A stretch of 59,888 nucleotides of DNA from Frankiales bacterium (GTDB taxonomy: Bacteria; Actinomycetota; Actinomycetes; Mycobacteriales; SCTD01), in assembly GCA_025465135.1 (NCBI GenBank), contig JAODNA010000196.1, forward strand, positions 1 to 59,888. Reading direction: 5' to 3'. The notes under the pieces are model-generated. The model saw only the letters and a list, made by a program, of their open reading frames with translations, ran no database searches and was not told the origin of the DNA. Position numbers and translations under genes: made by a program. Shown piece after piece: positions 50,817-59,888 of the stretch. Within the stretch, counting starts at the first letter, position 1. Each line of letters opens with the position of its first letter.

Positions 50817-51721
50817 CGACGGGTGCCGAGCGGCGCCGAGGTCCGCTTCAGGTGGGCGACCAGGTGCAGCTCACGGACCCGAAGGGGCGGATGCACACGA
50901 TCACCCTCGAGGCCGGGAAGTCGTTCCACACCCACCGCGGCATCCTCGAGCACGATGCCCTGATCGGCGGCCCCGAGGGGGTCGTCGTGACGATCGGCGT
51001 GACGCAGTACCTCGCACTCCGCCCGTTGCTCTCGGACTTCGTCCTGTCGATGCCGCGCGGTGCGCAGGTCGTCTACCCCAAGGATGCGGGTCAGGTCGTG
51101 CAGATGGCCGACATCTTCCCCGGGGCGCACGTCGTCGAGGCCGGCGTCGGGTCGGGCGCCCTGTCAATGTCGCTGCTGCGGGCGGTGGGCGACACGGGGC
51201 GGCTGTCCTCGTACGAGCGCCGCGACGACTTCGCCACGATCGCGAAGGCCAACGTGGAGCGGTTCTTCGGCGGGCCGCACCCGGCGTGGACGGTCACGGT
51301 CGGCGATCTGCAGGACGCGCTGTCGGAGACCGACGTCGACCGCGTCGTGCTCGACATGCTCGCGCCCTGGGAGACCCTTGACGCGGTGGCGAAGGCGCTG
51401 CGACCTGGTGGGCTCGTGTGCTGCTACGTCGCCACGACGACGCAGCTCTCGACGACCGTCGAGGCGCTGCGGTCGCACGGCTGCTTCACCGAGCCGCAGT
51501 CGTGGGAGTCGCTGGTGCGCGGCTGGCACGTCGAGGGGCTCGCCGTCCGGCCCGAGCACCGGATGGTCGGGCACACGGGCTTCCTGTGCACGTCACGTCG
51601 CCTGGCCGACGGCGTCGAGCCGCCCCTGCGCCGACGTCGCCCGAGCAAGGGGATGGACGCGGAGGCGTCGGACGGGCCGACGACCCCCGCCGACGAGCCG
51701 TTCCGTCCCGACCTCCCCTAG
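50813..51721 (+). CDS. trmI: tRNA (adenine(58)-N1)-methyltransferase
   Basis: A 302-residue Rossmann methyltransferase with VVEAGVGSGALSMSLL (SAM motif I), YERRDDFA (motif II), DRVVLDMLAPWETL (motif IV) and a preceding beta domain (KSFHTHRGILEHDALIG). It methylates A58 in the T-loop of tRNAs. The length and N-terminal domain match bacterial TrmI. ATG overlaps the M50 stop. The last about 40 residues (RRRRPSKG) are disordered. It ends tail-to-tail with the converging membrane protein gene, overlapping by 4 bp. Confidence 0.95.
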   Translation: MTTGAERRRGPLQVGDQVQLTDPKGRMHTITLEAGKSFHTHRGILEHDALIGGPEGVVVTIGVTQYLALRPLLSDFVLSMPRGAQVVYPKDAGQVVQMADIFPGAHVVEAGVGSGALSMSLLRAVGDTGRLSSYERRDDFATIAKANVERFFGGPHPAWTVTVGDLQDALSETDVDRVVLDMLAPWETLDAVAKALRPGGLVCCYVATTTQLSTTVEALRSHGCFTEPQSWESLVRGWHVEGLAVRPEHRMVGHTGFLCTSRRLADGVEPPLRRRRPSKGMDAEASDGPTTPADEPFRPDLP

Positions 51722-52716
51722 CGCTTCGGGCCGCAGGAGGCCAGCGCCTGGTCGAAGAGCTTCTTCATCTCTGCCCGCTTCGCGTCGGCGGCTCGTGCCA
51801 GGAGGTCCTTCACCTGCTTCGCCATGGCGGCGCAGGCCTCCTTGCTGCTCCCCAGCTGGCCGCTGAACGTCTGGACGCCGCCGCTCGACGAGGTGGCCGT
51901 GCCCATGAGGTCGCTGACCTCACCGACCTGACCGGCCGGCGGGGGCTGCACGTCCACCGCCGTGCCGAAGTCGTCGAAGGTGAGCGTCAACGCCGCCCGC
52001 TGGACGCTGTCGAAGCTGTCGGTCGTCTCGAGCTTGCGGACCCGGTGCTGGTCGTCGACGGTGACGGTGACGAGCTGCGGCGACGTCGACCCGGACGCCG
52101 GGTCGAACACGTCGCCGCGCACCTTCAGGGCCAGGACGGTGCGGTCACCGACCTGCGTGCTCGTCTGCTCGGTCGCGTTCTTCGTCAGCAGCGCCAGCAG
52201 GCTGTTCGGATCGATCCGCTGGAACTCGCTCGCTGCAGCCGAGTCCTGGCTGACGTGGAGCCATGTCTTGCCCGGGATGCCGGGAGACCTGATCCACGTG
52301 TCCTTCCCGATGCCGCGCGTCTCGTAGTCCTGGCCCATGATCTGGCCCTTGAGCGCAAAGCGCTGGTGCTCGAAGTCGACCGGTCCGCTGACCGTGTACT
52401 TCCCCCCGGGGATCCCGACGGCGTCCTTGCCGCTGAGCCGGATCTCCATGGTGAGCCGGGCCGTCCGCGCAGCCCTGGTGGCGCTGGCAGCGGCAGCGAC
52501 GGAGAGCTGCTCGTCGCCGCCGCGGTTGTGGAGCGACAGGGCGGAGACGAGGCCGGCGGTCAGCACGACGGCCATGACGCCGGCGAGCGCCGACATCCGG
52601 CGGGACTCGTACCGGCGAGCGCGGCGCGTCACGGCGCCGAGCCGATCCGGCGGGGACAGCGGCAGGTCGACCTCGCGGAGCAGGGTCACGACGCGGTCGT
52701 CGTCGTACATCGTCAT
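51718..52716 (-). CDS. Membrane-anchored putative anti-sigma or lipoprotein-like protein
   Basis: A 332-residue protein. The N-terminal 40 residues are cytoplasmic and charged (DDDRVVTLLREVDLPLSPPDRLGAVTRR), one membrane helix follows (about 42-61), and the remaining 270 residues are extracytoplasmic and beta-rich. The latter resemble LolA/LppX-type folds: ARLTMEIRLSGK, KTWLHVSQDS, LVTVTVDDQHRVRKLETT. The topology, and ATG overlap with the sigma gene stop (ATGA), fit an anti-sigma factor of the SigE family; no zinc HxxxCxxC motif is seen, so this is an inference. The start is ATG 52716. Confidence 0.75.
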   Translation of the reverse strand: MTMYDDDRVVTLLREVDLPLSPPDRLGAVTRRARRYESRRMSALAGVMAVVLTAGLVSALSLHNRGGDEQLSVAAAASATRAARTARLTMEIRLSGKDAVGIPGGKYTVSGPVDFEHQRFALKGQIMGQDYETRGIGKDTWIRSPGIPGKTWLHVSQDSAAASEFQRIDPNSLLALLTKNATEQTSTQVGDRTVLALKVRGDVFDPASGSTSPQLVTVTVDDQHRVRKLETTDSFDSVQRAALTLTFDDFGTAVDVQPPPAGQVGEVSDLMGTATSSSGGVQTFSGQLGSSKEACAAMAKQVKDLLARAADAKRAEMKKLFDQALASCGPKR

Positions 52717-53279
52717 GACCGGACCTCCAACGGCAGGGGCAGGGTGGACAGGGGATCGACGGCGCCCTCGAGGGTCCGCCGGAGCTTGGCGAGGCCGCGT
52801 GCGCTCTGGCTCTTCACGGTGCCGACGGAGCAGCCGAGCAGGCGGGCCACCTCGGCTTCGGCCAGGTCCTCGACATGACGCAGCACGACGGCGCGGCGCT
52901 CGCCGGGGGAGAGCCCCGCCAGCGCGCGGCGCAACCGGTCGCGCTCGTCGAGTGCGGCGTAGGGATCACGCCCCGGCAGGTCGGGTGGCGCCTCGGTCGG
53001 CCGCTCTCGATGCCAGAGCCGACGGCCGCGGGACACGTGGGTGTTGACCAGGACGCGACGGAGGTAGGCATCGACGTCGCCGGACTGCGCAACGCGGTCC
53101 CAGACCCGCGCCAGCTTGACCAGCGCGCTCTGCAGGAGGTCCTCCGCGTCGGCCGCGTTGCCGGTCAGCAGGTACGCCGTCCGCAGGTGCCGTCGGCTGC
53201 CGGCAGAGACGAACGCCCCGAAACCCGACTCGTCGCGCAAGGTGGCCCCCCATCCGCCGGTGCCAGTCTGGCCCCGCAC
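52713..53279 (-). CDS. SigE-family RNA polymerase sigma factor
   Basis: A 188-residue ECF-like sigma factor. Region 2 is near 20-90 (FGAFVSAGSRRHLRTAYLLTGNAADAEDLLQ, WDRVAQSGDVDAYLRRVLVNTHVSRGRR), and region 4 near 110-170 has an HTH (EAEVARLLGCSVGTVKSQSARGLAKLR). It is typical of the SigE-family sigma factors of actinobacteria. It starts at GTG 53279 and ends overlapping the putative anti-sigma partner, so the two are one transcript. It is divergent from arc across 195 bp, and that interval carries the arc promoter and probably its own. Confidence 0.9.
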   Translation of the reverse strand: MRGQTGTGGWGATLRDESGFGAFVSAGSRRHLRTAYLLTGNAADAEDLLQSALVKLARVWDRVAQSGDVDAYLRRVLVNTHVSRGRRLWHRERPTEAPPDLPGRDPYAALDERDRLRRALAGLSPGERRAVVLRHVEDLAEAEVARLLGCSVGTVKSQSARGLAKLRRTLEGAVDPLSTLPLPLEVRS

Positions 53280-53413
53280 CCCTGTCCACGCCCCGACCCC
53301 GCCCGGAGGTTGTCAGAGTTGCGGCAGTTTGTCCGCCGCGTGACGAGCGCGGCCTTTCGGCGGGTCGCGCGCAGCGTCCTTGGGTGCGTGGTGGCAGGCT
53401 GACGGCAGAACCG

Positions 53414-53441
53414 TTCGAGGGGCTTGCGCCGTACATAGGAT
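53414..53441 (+). promoter_or_regulatory. Possible promoter of arc
   Basis: TTCGAG (53414-53419) and TAGGAT (53436-53441), 16 bp apart, lie 33 bp before the arc start. The -10 matches TAnnnT; the -35 is weak. Divergent spacing to the sigma gene supports a promoter here. Confidence 0.3.
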
Positions 53442-53474
53442 GCGGACGACCCAGCGACGGGGGAGGTGGAGCAG

Positions 53475-55247
53475 ATGGCCGGCACGCGCGGAGCAGACGC
53501 CGAGGGCTCTGACGAGTCGCGGGCGAAGCAGGTCAGCGAGCTGACCGCACAGGTCAGCTACCTCGAGGAAGAGGTCTCGGTCCTCCGCCGCAAGCTGACG
53601 GACTCACCGCGCGCGGTGCGCGCTCTCGAAGAGCGGCTCGCCGAGGCCCAGCAGTCCCTCGCCGGTGCGACCGGGCAGAACGACCGGCTCGTCGGGACCC
53701 TGCGCGAAGCGCGCGACCAGATCCTCGCGCTCAAGGAGGAAGTCGAGCGGCTCGCCCAGCCGCCGAGCGGTTACGGCATCTTCCTGGCGCGGCACGAGGA
53801 CGGCACCGTCGACATCTTCACCGGTGGCCGCAAGCTGCGGGTCGTCGTCAGCCCCGACATCGACTCCGAGGCACTGCGTCGTGGCCAGGAGGTCATGCTC
53901 AACGAGGCGCTCAACGTCGTGAAGGCGCTGGAGTTCGAGCGCCAGGGCGACGTCGTCATGCTCAAGGAGATCCTGGAGGGCGGCGACCGCGCCCTGGTCA
54001 TCGGGCACACCGACGAAGAGCGCGTCGTGATGATCGCGGAGAGCCTGCTCGACTCCCCGATCAAGGCCGGCGACTCGCTGCTGCTGGAGACGCGCAGCGG
54101 CTACGTCTACGAGCGCATCCCCAAGTCCGAGGTCGAGGAGCTCGTCCTCGAAGAGGTGCCCGACATCGACTACAGCGACATCGGCGGGCTCAGCGCCCAG
54201 ATCGAGGCGATCCGCGACGCGGTCGAGCTGCCGTTCCTGCACAAGGAGCTGTTCAAGGAGCACCAGCTGCGGCCGCCGAAGGGCGTGCTGCTCTACGGGC
54301 CGCCCGGATGCGGCAAGACGCTGATCGCCAAGGCCGTTGCCAACTCGCTGGCGAAGAAGGTCGCGGAGGTCACCGGCAAGCCGGACGGGCGCGCGTTCTT
54401 CCTCAACATCAAGGGCCCGGAGCTCCTGAACAAGTACGTCGGCGAGACCGAGCGCCACATCCGGCTCATCTTCCAGCGGGCTCGGGAGAAGGCGTCCGAG
54501 GGCACGCCCGTCATCGTCTTCTTCGACGAGATGGACTCCATCTTCCGCACCCGCGGCTCGGGCGTCTCGAGTGACGTCGAGACGACGATCGTGCCGCAGC
54601 TGCTCTCGGAGATCGACGGCGTCGAGACCCTCGAGAACGTCGTGGTCATCGGCGCGTCCAACCGCGAGGACATGATCGACCCCGCGATTCTGCGGCCCGG
54701 CCGGCTGGACGTGAAGATCAAGATCGAGCGACCTGACGCCGAGGCGGCGCGCGACATCGTCTCGAAGTACATCACCACCGAGCTGCCGCTCCACGCCGAC
54801 GACCTGGCCGAGCACGACGGCTCGCGCGAGGCGACCGTCGTCGCGATGATCCAGCGCACCGTCGAGCGGATCTACGACGAGGCGGAGGACAACCGCTTCC
54901 TCGAGGTGACCTACGCCAACGGCGACAAGGAGGTCCTGTACTTCAAGGACTTCAACTCCGGCGCCATGATCGAGAACATCGTCGCGCGGGCGAAGAAGAT
55001 GGCGATCAAGGACTTCCTCGACAACGGCGGCAAGGGGATCCGGCTCAGCCACCTGATGACCGCCTGCATCGACGAGTTCAAGGAGAACGAGGACCTCCCC
55101 AACACGACCAACCCCGACGACTGGGCCCGGATCTCGGGCAAGAAGGGCGAGCGGATCGTCTACATCCGCACCCTGGTCACCAGCACGAAGGGATCGGAGA
55201 CCGGCCGTTCCATCGACACGGTCGCGAACACGGGCCAGTACCTCTAG
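53475..55247 (+). CDS. arc: Mycobacterial-type proteasome ATPase (ARC/Mpa)
   Basis: A 590-residue AAA+ ring protein. An N-terminal coiled coil (about 18-95), which binds Pup, is followed by an OB-type double interdomain (about 100-235) and the AAA domain with Walker A GPPGCGKT (275-282), Walker B FFDEMD (349-354) and the arginine fingers after ASNRED. The C-terminus ends GQYL, the docking tail for the 20S core. It unfolds pupylated proteins for the proteasome. ATG 53475 with GGGAGG 8 bp upstream is chosen over GTG 53466. Its proteasome core genes are not in the window, but dop is downstream. Confidence 0.97.
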   Translation: MAGTRGADAEGSDESRAKQVSELTAQVSYLEEEVSVLRRKLTDSPRAVRALEERLAEAQQSLAGATGQNDRLVGTLREARDQILALKEEVERLAQPPSGYGIFLARHEDGTVDIFTGGRKLRVVVSPDIDSEALRRGQEVMLNEALNVVKALEFERQGDVVMLKEILEGGDRALVIGHTDEERVVMIAESLLDSPIKAGDSLLLETRSGYVYERIPKSEVEELVLEEVPDIDYSDIGGLSAQIEAIRDAVELPFLHKELFKEHQLRPPKGVLLYGPPGCGKTLIAKAVANSLAKKVAEVTGKPDGRAFFLNIKGPELLNKYVGETERHIRLIFQRAREKASEGTPVIVFFDEMDSIFRTRGSGVSSDVETTIVPQLLSEIDGVETLENVVVIGASNREDMIDPAILRPGRLDVKIKIERPDAEAARDIVSKYITTELPLHADDLAEHDGSREATVVAMIQRTVERIYDEAEDNRFLEVTYANGDKEVLYFKDFNSGAMIENIVARAKKMAIKDFLDNGGKGIRLSHLMTACIDEFKENEDLPNTTNPDDWARISGKKGERIVYIRTLVTSTKGSETGRSIDTVANTGQYL

Positions 55248-55256
55248 CGTCAGGCT

Positions 55257-56069
55257 GTGCCCCACATCGACCCGACGTGGCAGCTCGCCGCCCTCACGGC
55301 CGCCGTGCTGCTGCTCGTCGCCGTCGTACTCCGCATCATCGGCTGGTCCCGGGCCGCCGCGGCCGCCGGCGAGGTGACGGTTGTCGCGAGCCTCTACACC
55401 GCATGGCAGCTGATCGGCACGGTGACCCACCGCAACGTGGAGGGCGCGCAGTCCAACGCGCTCACCGTCTGGCACGCCGAGCAGGCGCTGCACCTGCCGA
55501 GCGAGCTGGCGATGCAGCAGGCGATGACACCGCATCCCTGGCTGGTGCAGCTGGCCAACGGCTACTACGTCTACGGCCACTTCAACCCGGTGATCCTGAT
55601 GCTGGCGTGGGTGTTCCTGCGACACAGGTCGGCGTACCCGAGGGTGCGGCTGCTCCTCTGCCTGCTGACGGCGGTGGCCTTCGTCGTCCACTTCATCCCC
55701 GTCGCGCCGCCGCGGTTGATGCCGCAGCTCGGCTTCCGCGATGTCGCGCTGGAGTACGGCCAGTCGGTCTACGGCTCCTTCGGGGCCGGGATCCCGGGGC
55801 AGCTGCTGGCGATGCCGTCGCTGCACGTGGGCTGGGCCGTCCTGCTCGCCTACGTCGTCGTCACGACCGCGCGCAGCCGCTGGCGGTGGCTGGCCGTCGC
55901 CCACCCCCTGCTGATGTCGGTCGACGTCGCGGTCACCGCCAACCACTGGTGGGCAGACGGCTTCGTGTGCGCCATCCTGCTCGTCCTGTGCATCGCGGCG
56001 GAGCGCGCCGGGGTCCGCGTGGTCCGGTCGTTGCGGGTGCCGGCAGCGCTCGAACCGGCGCCCGCCTAG
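55257..56069 (+). CDS. PAP2-superfamily phosphatase, membrane
   Basis: A 270-residue protein with about six membrane segments and the phosphatase motifs APPRLMP, MPSLHVGWAV and TANHWWADG (catalytic His). This is the arrangement of the inositol-phosphorylceramide-synthase-like PAP2_3 group. It could act on phosphorylated lipids or as a phospho-transferase; the substrate is unknown. GTG at 55257 lies 9 bp past the arc stop, so it is probably cotranscribed with arc. Confidence 0.85.
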   Translation: MPHIDPTWQLAALTAAVLLLVAVVLRIIGWSRAAAAAGEVTVVASLYTAWQLIGTVTHRNVEGAQSNALTVWHAEQALHLPSELAMQQAMTPHPWLVQLANGYYVYGHFNPVILMLAWVFLRHRSAYPRVRLLLCLLTAVAFVVHFIPVAPPRLMPQLGFRDVALEYGQSVYGSFGAGIPGQLLAMPSLHVGWAVLLAYVVVTTARSRWRWLAVAHPLLMSVDVAVTANHWWADGFVCAILLVLCIAAERAGVRVVRSLRVPAALEPAPA

Positions 56070-56095
56070 CAGGGATACGGCGGCGGCCGTCGAAC

Positions 56096-57814
56096 GTGAA
56101 GCGCATGCGCTCGCTCCGTGCCGTCCTCCCGCTTGCCCTGATCGCCTGCGGCCTCGCCGTTCCTGCCGCACTGCCGGCTGCCGCGGCCGACATCGCCTAC
56201 GACGTCGTGCAGGTCCCGACCGTCGGCGGCGCCCACATCCGCGTCGAGATCCAGCGGGACAAGCGGTTCGACGCCGCCAAGCAGCCGGTGATCCTGACCT
56301 ACTCGCCGTACAGCAGCCTCGCCGAGCCGCAGACCGCGGCGGACGGCATCGCGTCGCGCTACAACCCGCTCGGGTACGCGCGAGCCGTTGCGGACGTCAT
56401 CGGCACCCGCGGCTCGAGCGGCTGCTGGGACTACGGCGGCAAGGTCGAGCAGCAGTCCGGCGCGGACGTGGTGCGCTACCTGTCGAAGCTCTCGTGGTCC
56501 AACGGCAAGGTCGGTATGACAGGGGTCTCCTACGAAGGCACGACCGCCAACATGGTCGCTGCGCTCGGCGACAAGATCTCGGCGTCGACCAACGGCGGCC
56601 GTGGGCTCGCCGGGATCATCCCGGTCGCGAGCATCAGCCACTGGTACGGCTATGCGTACTACGACGGCGTTCGCTACGCCGGCAACTCGAAGAACCCGAC
56701 CGACGAGGGCATCGACACGCCGCTCGGCTTCGACTTCGGGTTCGCCGGGACGCTGCCGGCCGACCCCACGAGCCCAGGCTGGGCTGAGGCCGCTCAGTCG
56801 CGCGCCGGCGAGTGCGGCAAGAGCGAGCACACGATGCAGGGATACTCGAAGAACCCCGACTACGGCCCGTTCTGGCAGGAGCGCGACTACCGCAAGGACG
56901 CCGCGAAGTTCCGCGTGCCGGTGCTCGTCGTGCACGGCTGGCAGGACTACAACGTCAAGCAGGACGAGGGCCTGTCGCTCTACGCCGACCTCCCGGTCGA
57001 CGACCCCAAGACCGCCAAGGTCGAGGGCGTGCCGTTCAAGAAGATCTGGATGACGCAGTCGCAGCACGCTGACGGCAGCGGCCCCGGCTACCAGGAGCTC
57101 GTCGACAAGTTCTGGGCGCGCACCCTGAAGGGGGTGCACAACGGCATCGAGAGCCTGCCGGTCGCCAACAGCCTGGGCCGCAACGCTGCCGGCGCGACCA
57201 GGTTCATGGCGAGCACGAGCTGGCCGCCGGCGGGTACGACGTCGATGACGTTGAACCTCGACGCCGGCACGCTGCTCCGAGGGCGGCCGGCTCCCGAGAC
57301 CAGCGAGTCCTACGTCGACCCGGGCGCGGTGACCGAGGAGGCGAGTCTGCGGCAGGCTGCATCGGGCAGCGGCGGCGCATGGCTGTTCCACCAGTCCGAC
57401 GTGCTCAAGTCCGACGTCAGGGTCGCGGGCTCCGCCGTGCTGGACGCGGTCGTGAACGCCTCGACCCAGAGCCAGCAGCTCGATCCACTCCTCGTCGAGG
57501 TGGCGGCGGACGGGACCGTCTCTCTGGTCGAGCGCGGCTTCCTCAACCTCGACTACCGGGGCGGCCTCGCGAAGGCTGACCCGAAGTCCGGTTGGCTCAA
57601 GGCGAAGGTGACGTTCCTGCCGCAGGACTACACGTTCCACCAGGGCAGTCGCATCGGATTGATCCTGGAGAGCTCGAACACCGTGTGGGCGCTTCCAGGC
57701 TCCGCCGGGCAGATGACCTACGCCACCGGCCGGTCGGCGCAGTCTCCCGTCGGCACGCGGCTGGTCCTGCCCGTCGTCGGCCTGCGCGACGCTGGGACGC
57801 TGCTCGCGAAGTGA
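56096..57814 (+). CDS. Secreted CocE/NonD (X-Pro dipeptidyl-peptidase S15) hydrolase
   Basis: A 572-residue protein with a signal peptide (about 1-31, ending AAAAD). It has an alpha/beta-hydrolase with S145 in GVSYEG, an Asp in LVVHGWQDYN and His in SQHADGSG, then a jelly-roll C-terminal domain (about 340-572: DAVVNASTQSQQLDPLLVEV, GSRIGLILE). The family cleaves X-Pro dipeptides, cocaine-type esters or acylated amines; no substrate is implied. GTG 56096 gives a positively charged N-terminus; ATG 56105 is also possible. It lies between the PAP2 gene and dop. Confidence 0.88.
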   Translation: MKRMRSLRAVLPLALIACGLAVPAALPAAAADIAYDVVQVPTVGGAHIRVEIQRDKRFDAAKQPVILTYSPYSSLAEPQTAADGIASRYNPLGYARAVADVIGTRGSSGCWDYGGKVEQQSGADVVRYLSKLSWSNGKVGMTGVSYEGTTANMVAALGDKISASTNGGRGLAGIIPVASISHWYGYAYYDGVRYAGNSKNPTDEGIDTPLGFDFGFAGTLPADPTSPGWAEAAQSRAGECGKSEHTMQGYSKNPDYGPFWQERDYRKDAAKFRVPVLVVHGWQDYNVKQDEGLSLYADLPVDDPKTAKVEGVPFKKIWMTQSQHADGSGPGYQELVDKFWARTLKGVHNGIESLPVANSLGRNAAGATRFMASTSWPPAGTTSMTLNLDAGTLLRGRPAPETSESYVDPGAVTEEASLRQAASGSGGAWLFHQSDVLKSDVRVAGSAVLDAVVNASTQSQQLDPLLVEVAADGTVSLVERGFLNLDYRGGLAKADPKSGWLKAKVTFLPQDYTFHQGSRIGLILESSNTVWALPGSAGQMTYATGRSAQSPVGTRLVLPVVGLRDAGTLLAK

Positions 57815-57858
57815 GCGACTTGCTGCCCATCTGATCGCGACGCACCTACGCTGATCGG

Positions 57859-59388
57859 GTGAGCGTTCGCCGGGTGATGGGCACGGAGACCGAGTACGGC
57901 GTCTCCGTGCCGGGTCAGGCCGGGATGAACCACATGGTGGCGTCCTCGCAGGTCGTCAACGGCTATGCCGGCGGCACGCCCGAGGGGCGGCTGCGCGACC
58001 GTCGTACGCGCTGGGACTTCGAGGAGGAGAACCCGCTCCGCGACGCCCGCGGGTTCGAGGTCGGGGTGGGGCTCAGCGACCACGGCGAGACCGATGACGA
58101 CCTCGGGCTCGCCAACGTGATCCTCACCAACGGTGCGCGTCTCTACGTCGACCACGCACACCCCGAGTACTCCACCCCCGAGGTCACCAACCCGCGCGAC
58201 TGCGTGATCTGGGACAAGGCCGGGGAGCGGGTGATGGCGCTGGCCGCGGAGCGGGCGCTGACGGTGCCGGGGACCGCGCCGATCCACCTCTACAAGAACA
58301 ACACCGACGGCAAGGGCGCGTCATACGGCACGCACGAGAACTACCTGATGGCGCGGGCCACGTCGTTCGCGGAGATCGTGCGGCACCTCACGCCGTTCTT
58401 CGTGTCGAGGCAGGTCGTGACGGGCGCCGGACGGGTCGGGGTCGGCCAGGACGGTCGGGGTGAGGGCTTCCAGCTGTCGCAGCGGTCGGACTTCTTCGAG
58501 GTCGAGGTCGGTCTCGAGACGACGCTCAAGCGGCCGATCATCAACACCCGCGACGAGCCGCACGCGGATCCGGAGAAGTACCGCCGGCTGCACGTCATCA
58601 TCGGCGACGCCAACCTCTCCGAGATCTCGACCTACCTCAAGGTCGGTACGACGTGTCTCGTGCTGTCGATGATCGAGGACAAGTGGCTGACCGACAACGG
58701 GGTCGACCTCGGGGTCGATGCGCCGGTCGCCTCGCTGCGGGCCGTTTCGCACGACGCGTCGCTCACGCAGCTGCTGACGCTGCGGGACGGCCGCAAGCTG
58801 ACGGCGGTGCAGCTGCAGCTGGAGTACCTCGAGCAGGCCCGCAAGTACGTCGAGGACCGGCTCGGCGCTGACGTCGACGAGCAGACCAGCGATGTGCTGA
58901 GCCGGTGGGAGTCCGTGCTCGACCGGCTGTCCTCGGATCCGATGTCGCTGTCCGGAGAGCTCGACTGGGTGGCCAAGCTGTCGCTGCTCGAGGGCTACCG
59001 CGAGCGGGAAGGGCTGGGCTGGGACGCCGCGAAGCTGCACCTGGTGGATCTGCAGTACTCCGACGTGCGCCAGGACAAGGGGCTCTACAACCGGCTGGTG
59101 GCGCGCGGGTCGATGCAGACGCTGGTGTCGGCCGCCGAGGTCGATGCGGCCGTGACCAGCCCGCCCGAGGACACCCGGGCCTATTTCCGCGGTCGCTGCC
59201 TGCAGAAGTTCCCGACCGAGGTGGCGGCGGCGTCCTGGGACTCGGTCATCTTCGACGTCGGCCGCGAGTCGCTGCAGCGGGTGCCCACGCTCGAGCCCCT
59301 GCGCGGCACGAAGGCGCACGTCGGCGAGCTGCTCGACACCTGCGACAGCGCGCTCGAGCTCGTCGACACCCTCGGCGGCCGTCGGTAG
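57859..59388 (+). CDS. dop: Depupylase/deamidase Dop
   Basis: A 509-residue carboxylate-amine-ligase-like enzyme with the N-terminal [10 protein letters not shown] (7-16), active-site Glu/Asp around [15 protein letters not shown] and [15 protein letters not shown], and LRVI-type IIGDANLSE. The insertion [16 protein letters not shown]...[11 protein letters not shown] is the Dop loop that separates it from the ligase PafA. It deamidates Pup-Gln and removes Pup from substrates. The GTG start is 57859. With arc, it indicates a working Pup-proteasome pathway; pup and prcBA genes usually follow and would lie beyond this window. Confidence 0.96.
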   Translation: MSVRRVMGTETEYGVSVPGQAGMNHMVASSQVVNGYAGGTPEGRLRDRRTRWDFEEENPLRDARGFEVGVGLSDHGETDDDLGLANVILTNGARLYVDHAHPEYSTPEVTNPRDCVIWDKAGERVMALAAERALTVPGTAPIHLYKNNTDGKGASYGTHENYLMARATSFAEIVRHLTPFFVSRQVVTGAGRVGVGQDGRGEGFQLSQRSDFFEVEVGLETTLKRPIINTRDEPHADPEKYRRLHVIIGDANLSEISTYLKVGTTCLVLSMIEDKWLTDNGVDLGVDAPVASLRAVSHDASLTQLLTLRDGRKLTAVQLQLEYLEQARKYVEDRLGADVDEQTSDVLSRWESVLDRLSSDPMSLSGELDWVAKLSLLEGYREREGLGWDAAKLHLVDLQYSDVRQDKGLYNRLVARGSMQTLVSAAEVDAAVTSPPEDTRAYFRGRCLQKFPTEVAAASWDSVIFDVGRESLQRVPTLEPLRGTKAHVGELLDTCDSALELVDTLGGRR

Positions 59389-59392
59389 CGGC

Positions 59393-59888
59393 TCAGGCGC
59401 GGCGGAGCCTGTCCAGGGCCGCCCGCATCTTCTCCGCCCTCTTCTGGGCATCCTCGACGGCCTTCGTGGCCTGCTCGGTGCGGTGCCGCGCCTTGCGGGC
59501 CTGCTGCTCGGCGGCAGCGCGCCGCTCGCGCGCCTCCCGCAGCGCTTCCTCAGCGGCGGTGACGTCGTCCGCGGCCTGCTGCTCGGCGGCCTCGGCCGCG
59601 TCCTGCGCGTCCTGAGAGCTCTGGCAGCTCCGGACGGCGTCGTCGAGCAGACCCGCGGCCTCCTGGGCGCGGGCATCGGCCGCCGCGATGTCCTTGCCTC
59701 GGTCGGGCTTGGGGGCGGCGGCCGACGCGCCCGCGGGTTTGGCGGGGGGCTTCGCGAGAGGCGTGCGGCTGCTGGGGCGGGTGGGGCCGACGGCGACGGC
59801 GCCCTCGAGGTCGACAGCGCCGAAGCCGGCGTAGGAGAGCGGACGCGTCAGGCGACCCGACCGAACGGCATCGGCCGAGTCGGGATCA
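59393..59888 (-). CDS. Coiled-coil protein, N-terminus outside the window
   Basis: The frame is open from the right edge to TGA at 59393-59395, giving at least 164 residues with no start in the window. The visible part begins with DPDSADAVRSGRLTRPLSYAG, followed by a Pro/Ala/Lys-rich linker. The last about 90 residues are a long Ala/Glu/Gln/Arg-rich coiled coil (AAEEALREARERRAAAEQQ, AVEDAQKRAEKM). It may be a scaffold or filament-like protein; the family is not recognised. It converges on dop, with 4 bp between the stops. Confidence 0.7.
   Translation of the reverse strand, partial: DPDSADAVRSGRLTRPLSYAGFGAVDLEGAVAVGPTRPSSRTPLAKPPAKPAGASAAAPKPDRGKDIAAADARAQEAAGLLDDAVRSCQSSQDAQDAAEAAEQQAADDVTAAEEALREARERRAAAEQQARKARHRTEQATKAVEDAQKRAEKMRAALDRLRRA

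Noticed and set aside
1-59888. CRISPR arrays and insertion sequences
   Set aside because: No regularly spaced repeats and no transposase genes were seen; the RecB-family gene at 47393 has no cas neighbours.

Overview
The window is high-GC DNA from an actinobacterium. This rests on the Pup-proteasome genes (arc/mpa ATPase and dop), the mycothiol ligase mshC with its usual neighbours (MSMEG_4193-type phosphomutase, DUF3090, SCO1664 family), a WXG100 protein, an F420-type luciferase-like oxidoreductase, a WS/DGAT acyltransferase, frequent GTG/TTG starts and GC-rich third codon positions. The overall mix would suit Nocardioidaceae or a neighbouring order, but the sequence alone does not fix a genus.

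The left quarter (about 370-16,356) is accessory DNA beside a tRNA-Leu(GAG) gene. A 13.9-kb element (2,482-16,356) is bounded by a perfect 22-bp direct repeat that forms the 3' end of the intact tRNA at 16,336-16,421. Just inside both ends lies a near-identical TTGTCAC double motif in the same orientation, as expected of integrase arm sites. The element carries a type I restriction-modification operon (hsdM-hsdS-hsdR), two unrecognised genes, a TIR-like nucleotide-binding protein, a SNF2-type helicase, a hairpin-rich noncoding segment, a RepA-like AAA ATPase, an excisionase-like protein, an HTH protein and a tyrosine integrase. The integrase has an in-frame amber codon before its catalytic H-x-x-R, H and Y residues, so the element looks immobilised. 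To its left, a 2.1-kb cassette (NTP pyrophosphohydrolase, HNH nuclease, GIY-YIG protein) begins at a degenerate copy of the same att core (372-396), as if elements had accreted at one tRNA. That junction follows a YHS-domain (heavy-metal) gene and appears to cut off a short ORF behind it.

From 16.5 kb on, the gene order is dense and chromosomal: M20 peptidase, secreted subtilase, WS/DGAT, a secreted PQQ-type propeller, an AKR-recD2-DUF5703 operon, LLM oxidoreductase-uppP-corA-membrane protein, a second AKR, a secreted BNR/sialidase-like protein, and the mycothiol neighbourhood (phosphomutase, DUF3090, SCO1664, mshC). These are followed by WXG100, PAC2, UspA, metH, a HAD phosphatase, a class II aldolase, a MacB-like ABC exporter, and a RecB-family nuclease with FAH-fold and Rossmann-like genes.

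The right end holds the Pup-proteasome neighbourhood: M50 site-2 protease, trmI, a SigE-family sigma factor with a membrane partner, arc, PAP2 phosphatase, CocE-type hydrolase and dop. A coiled-coil protein runs off the edge. Many neighbours overlap by 4 bp (ATGA, GTGA, TTGA), which points to translational coupling. Long perfect hairpins at 20,880-20,917 and 43,852-43,901 look like terminators.
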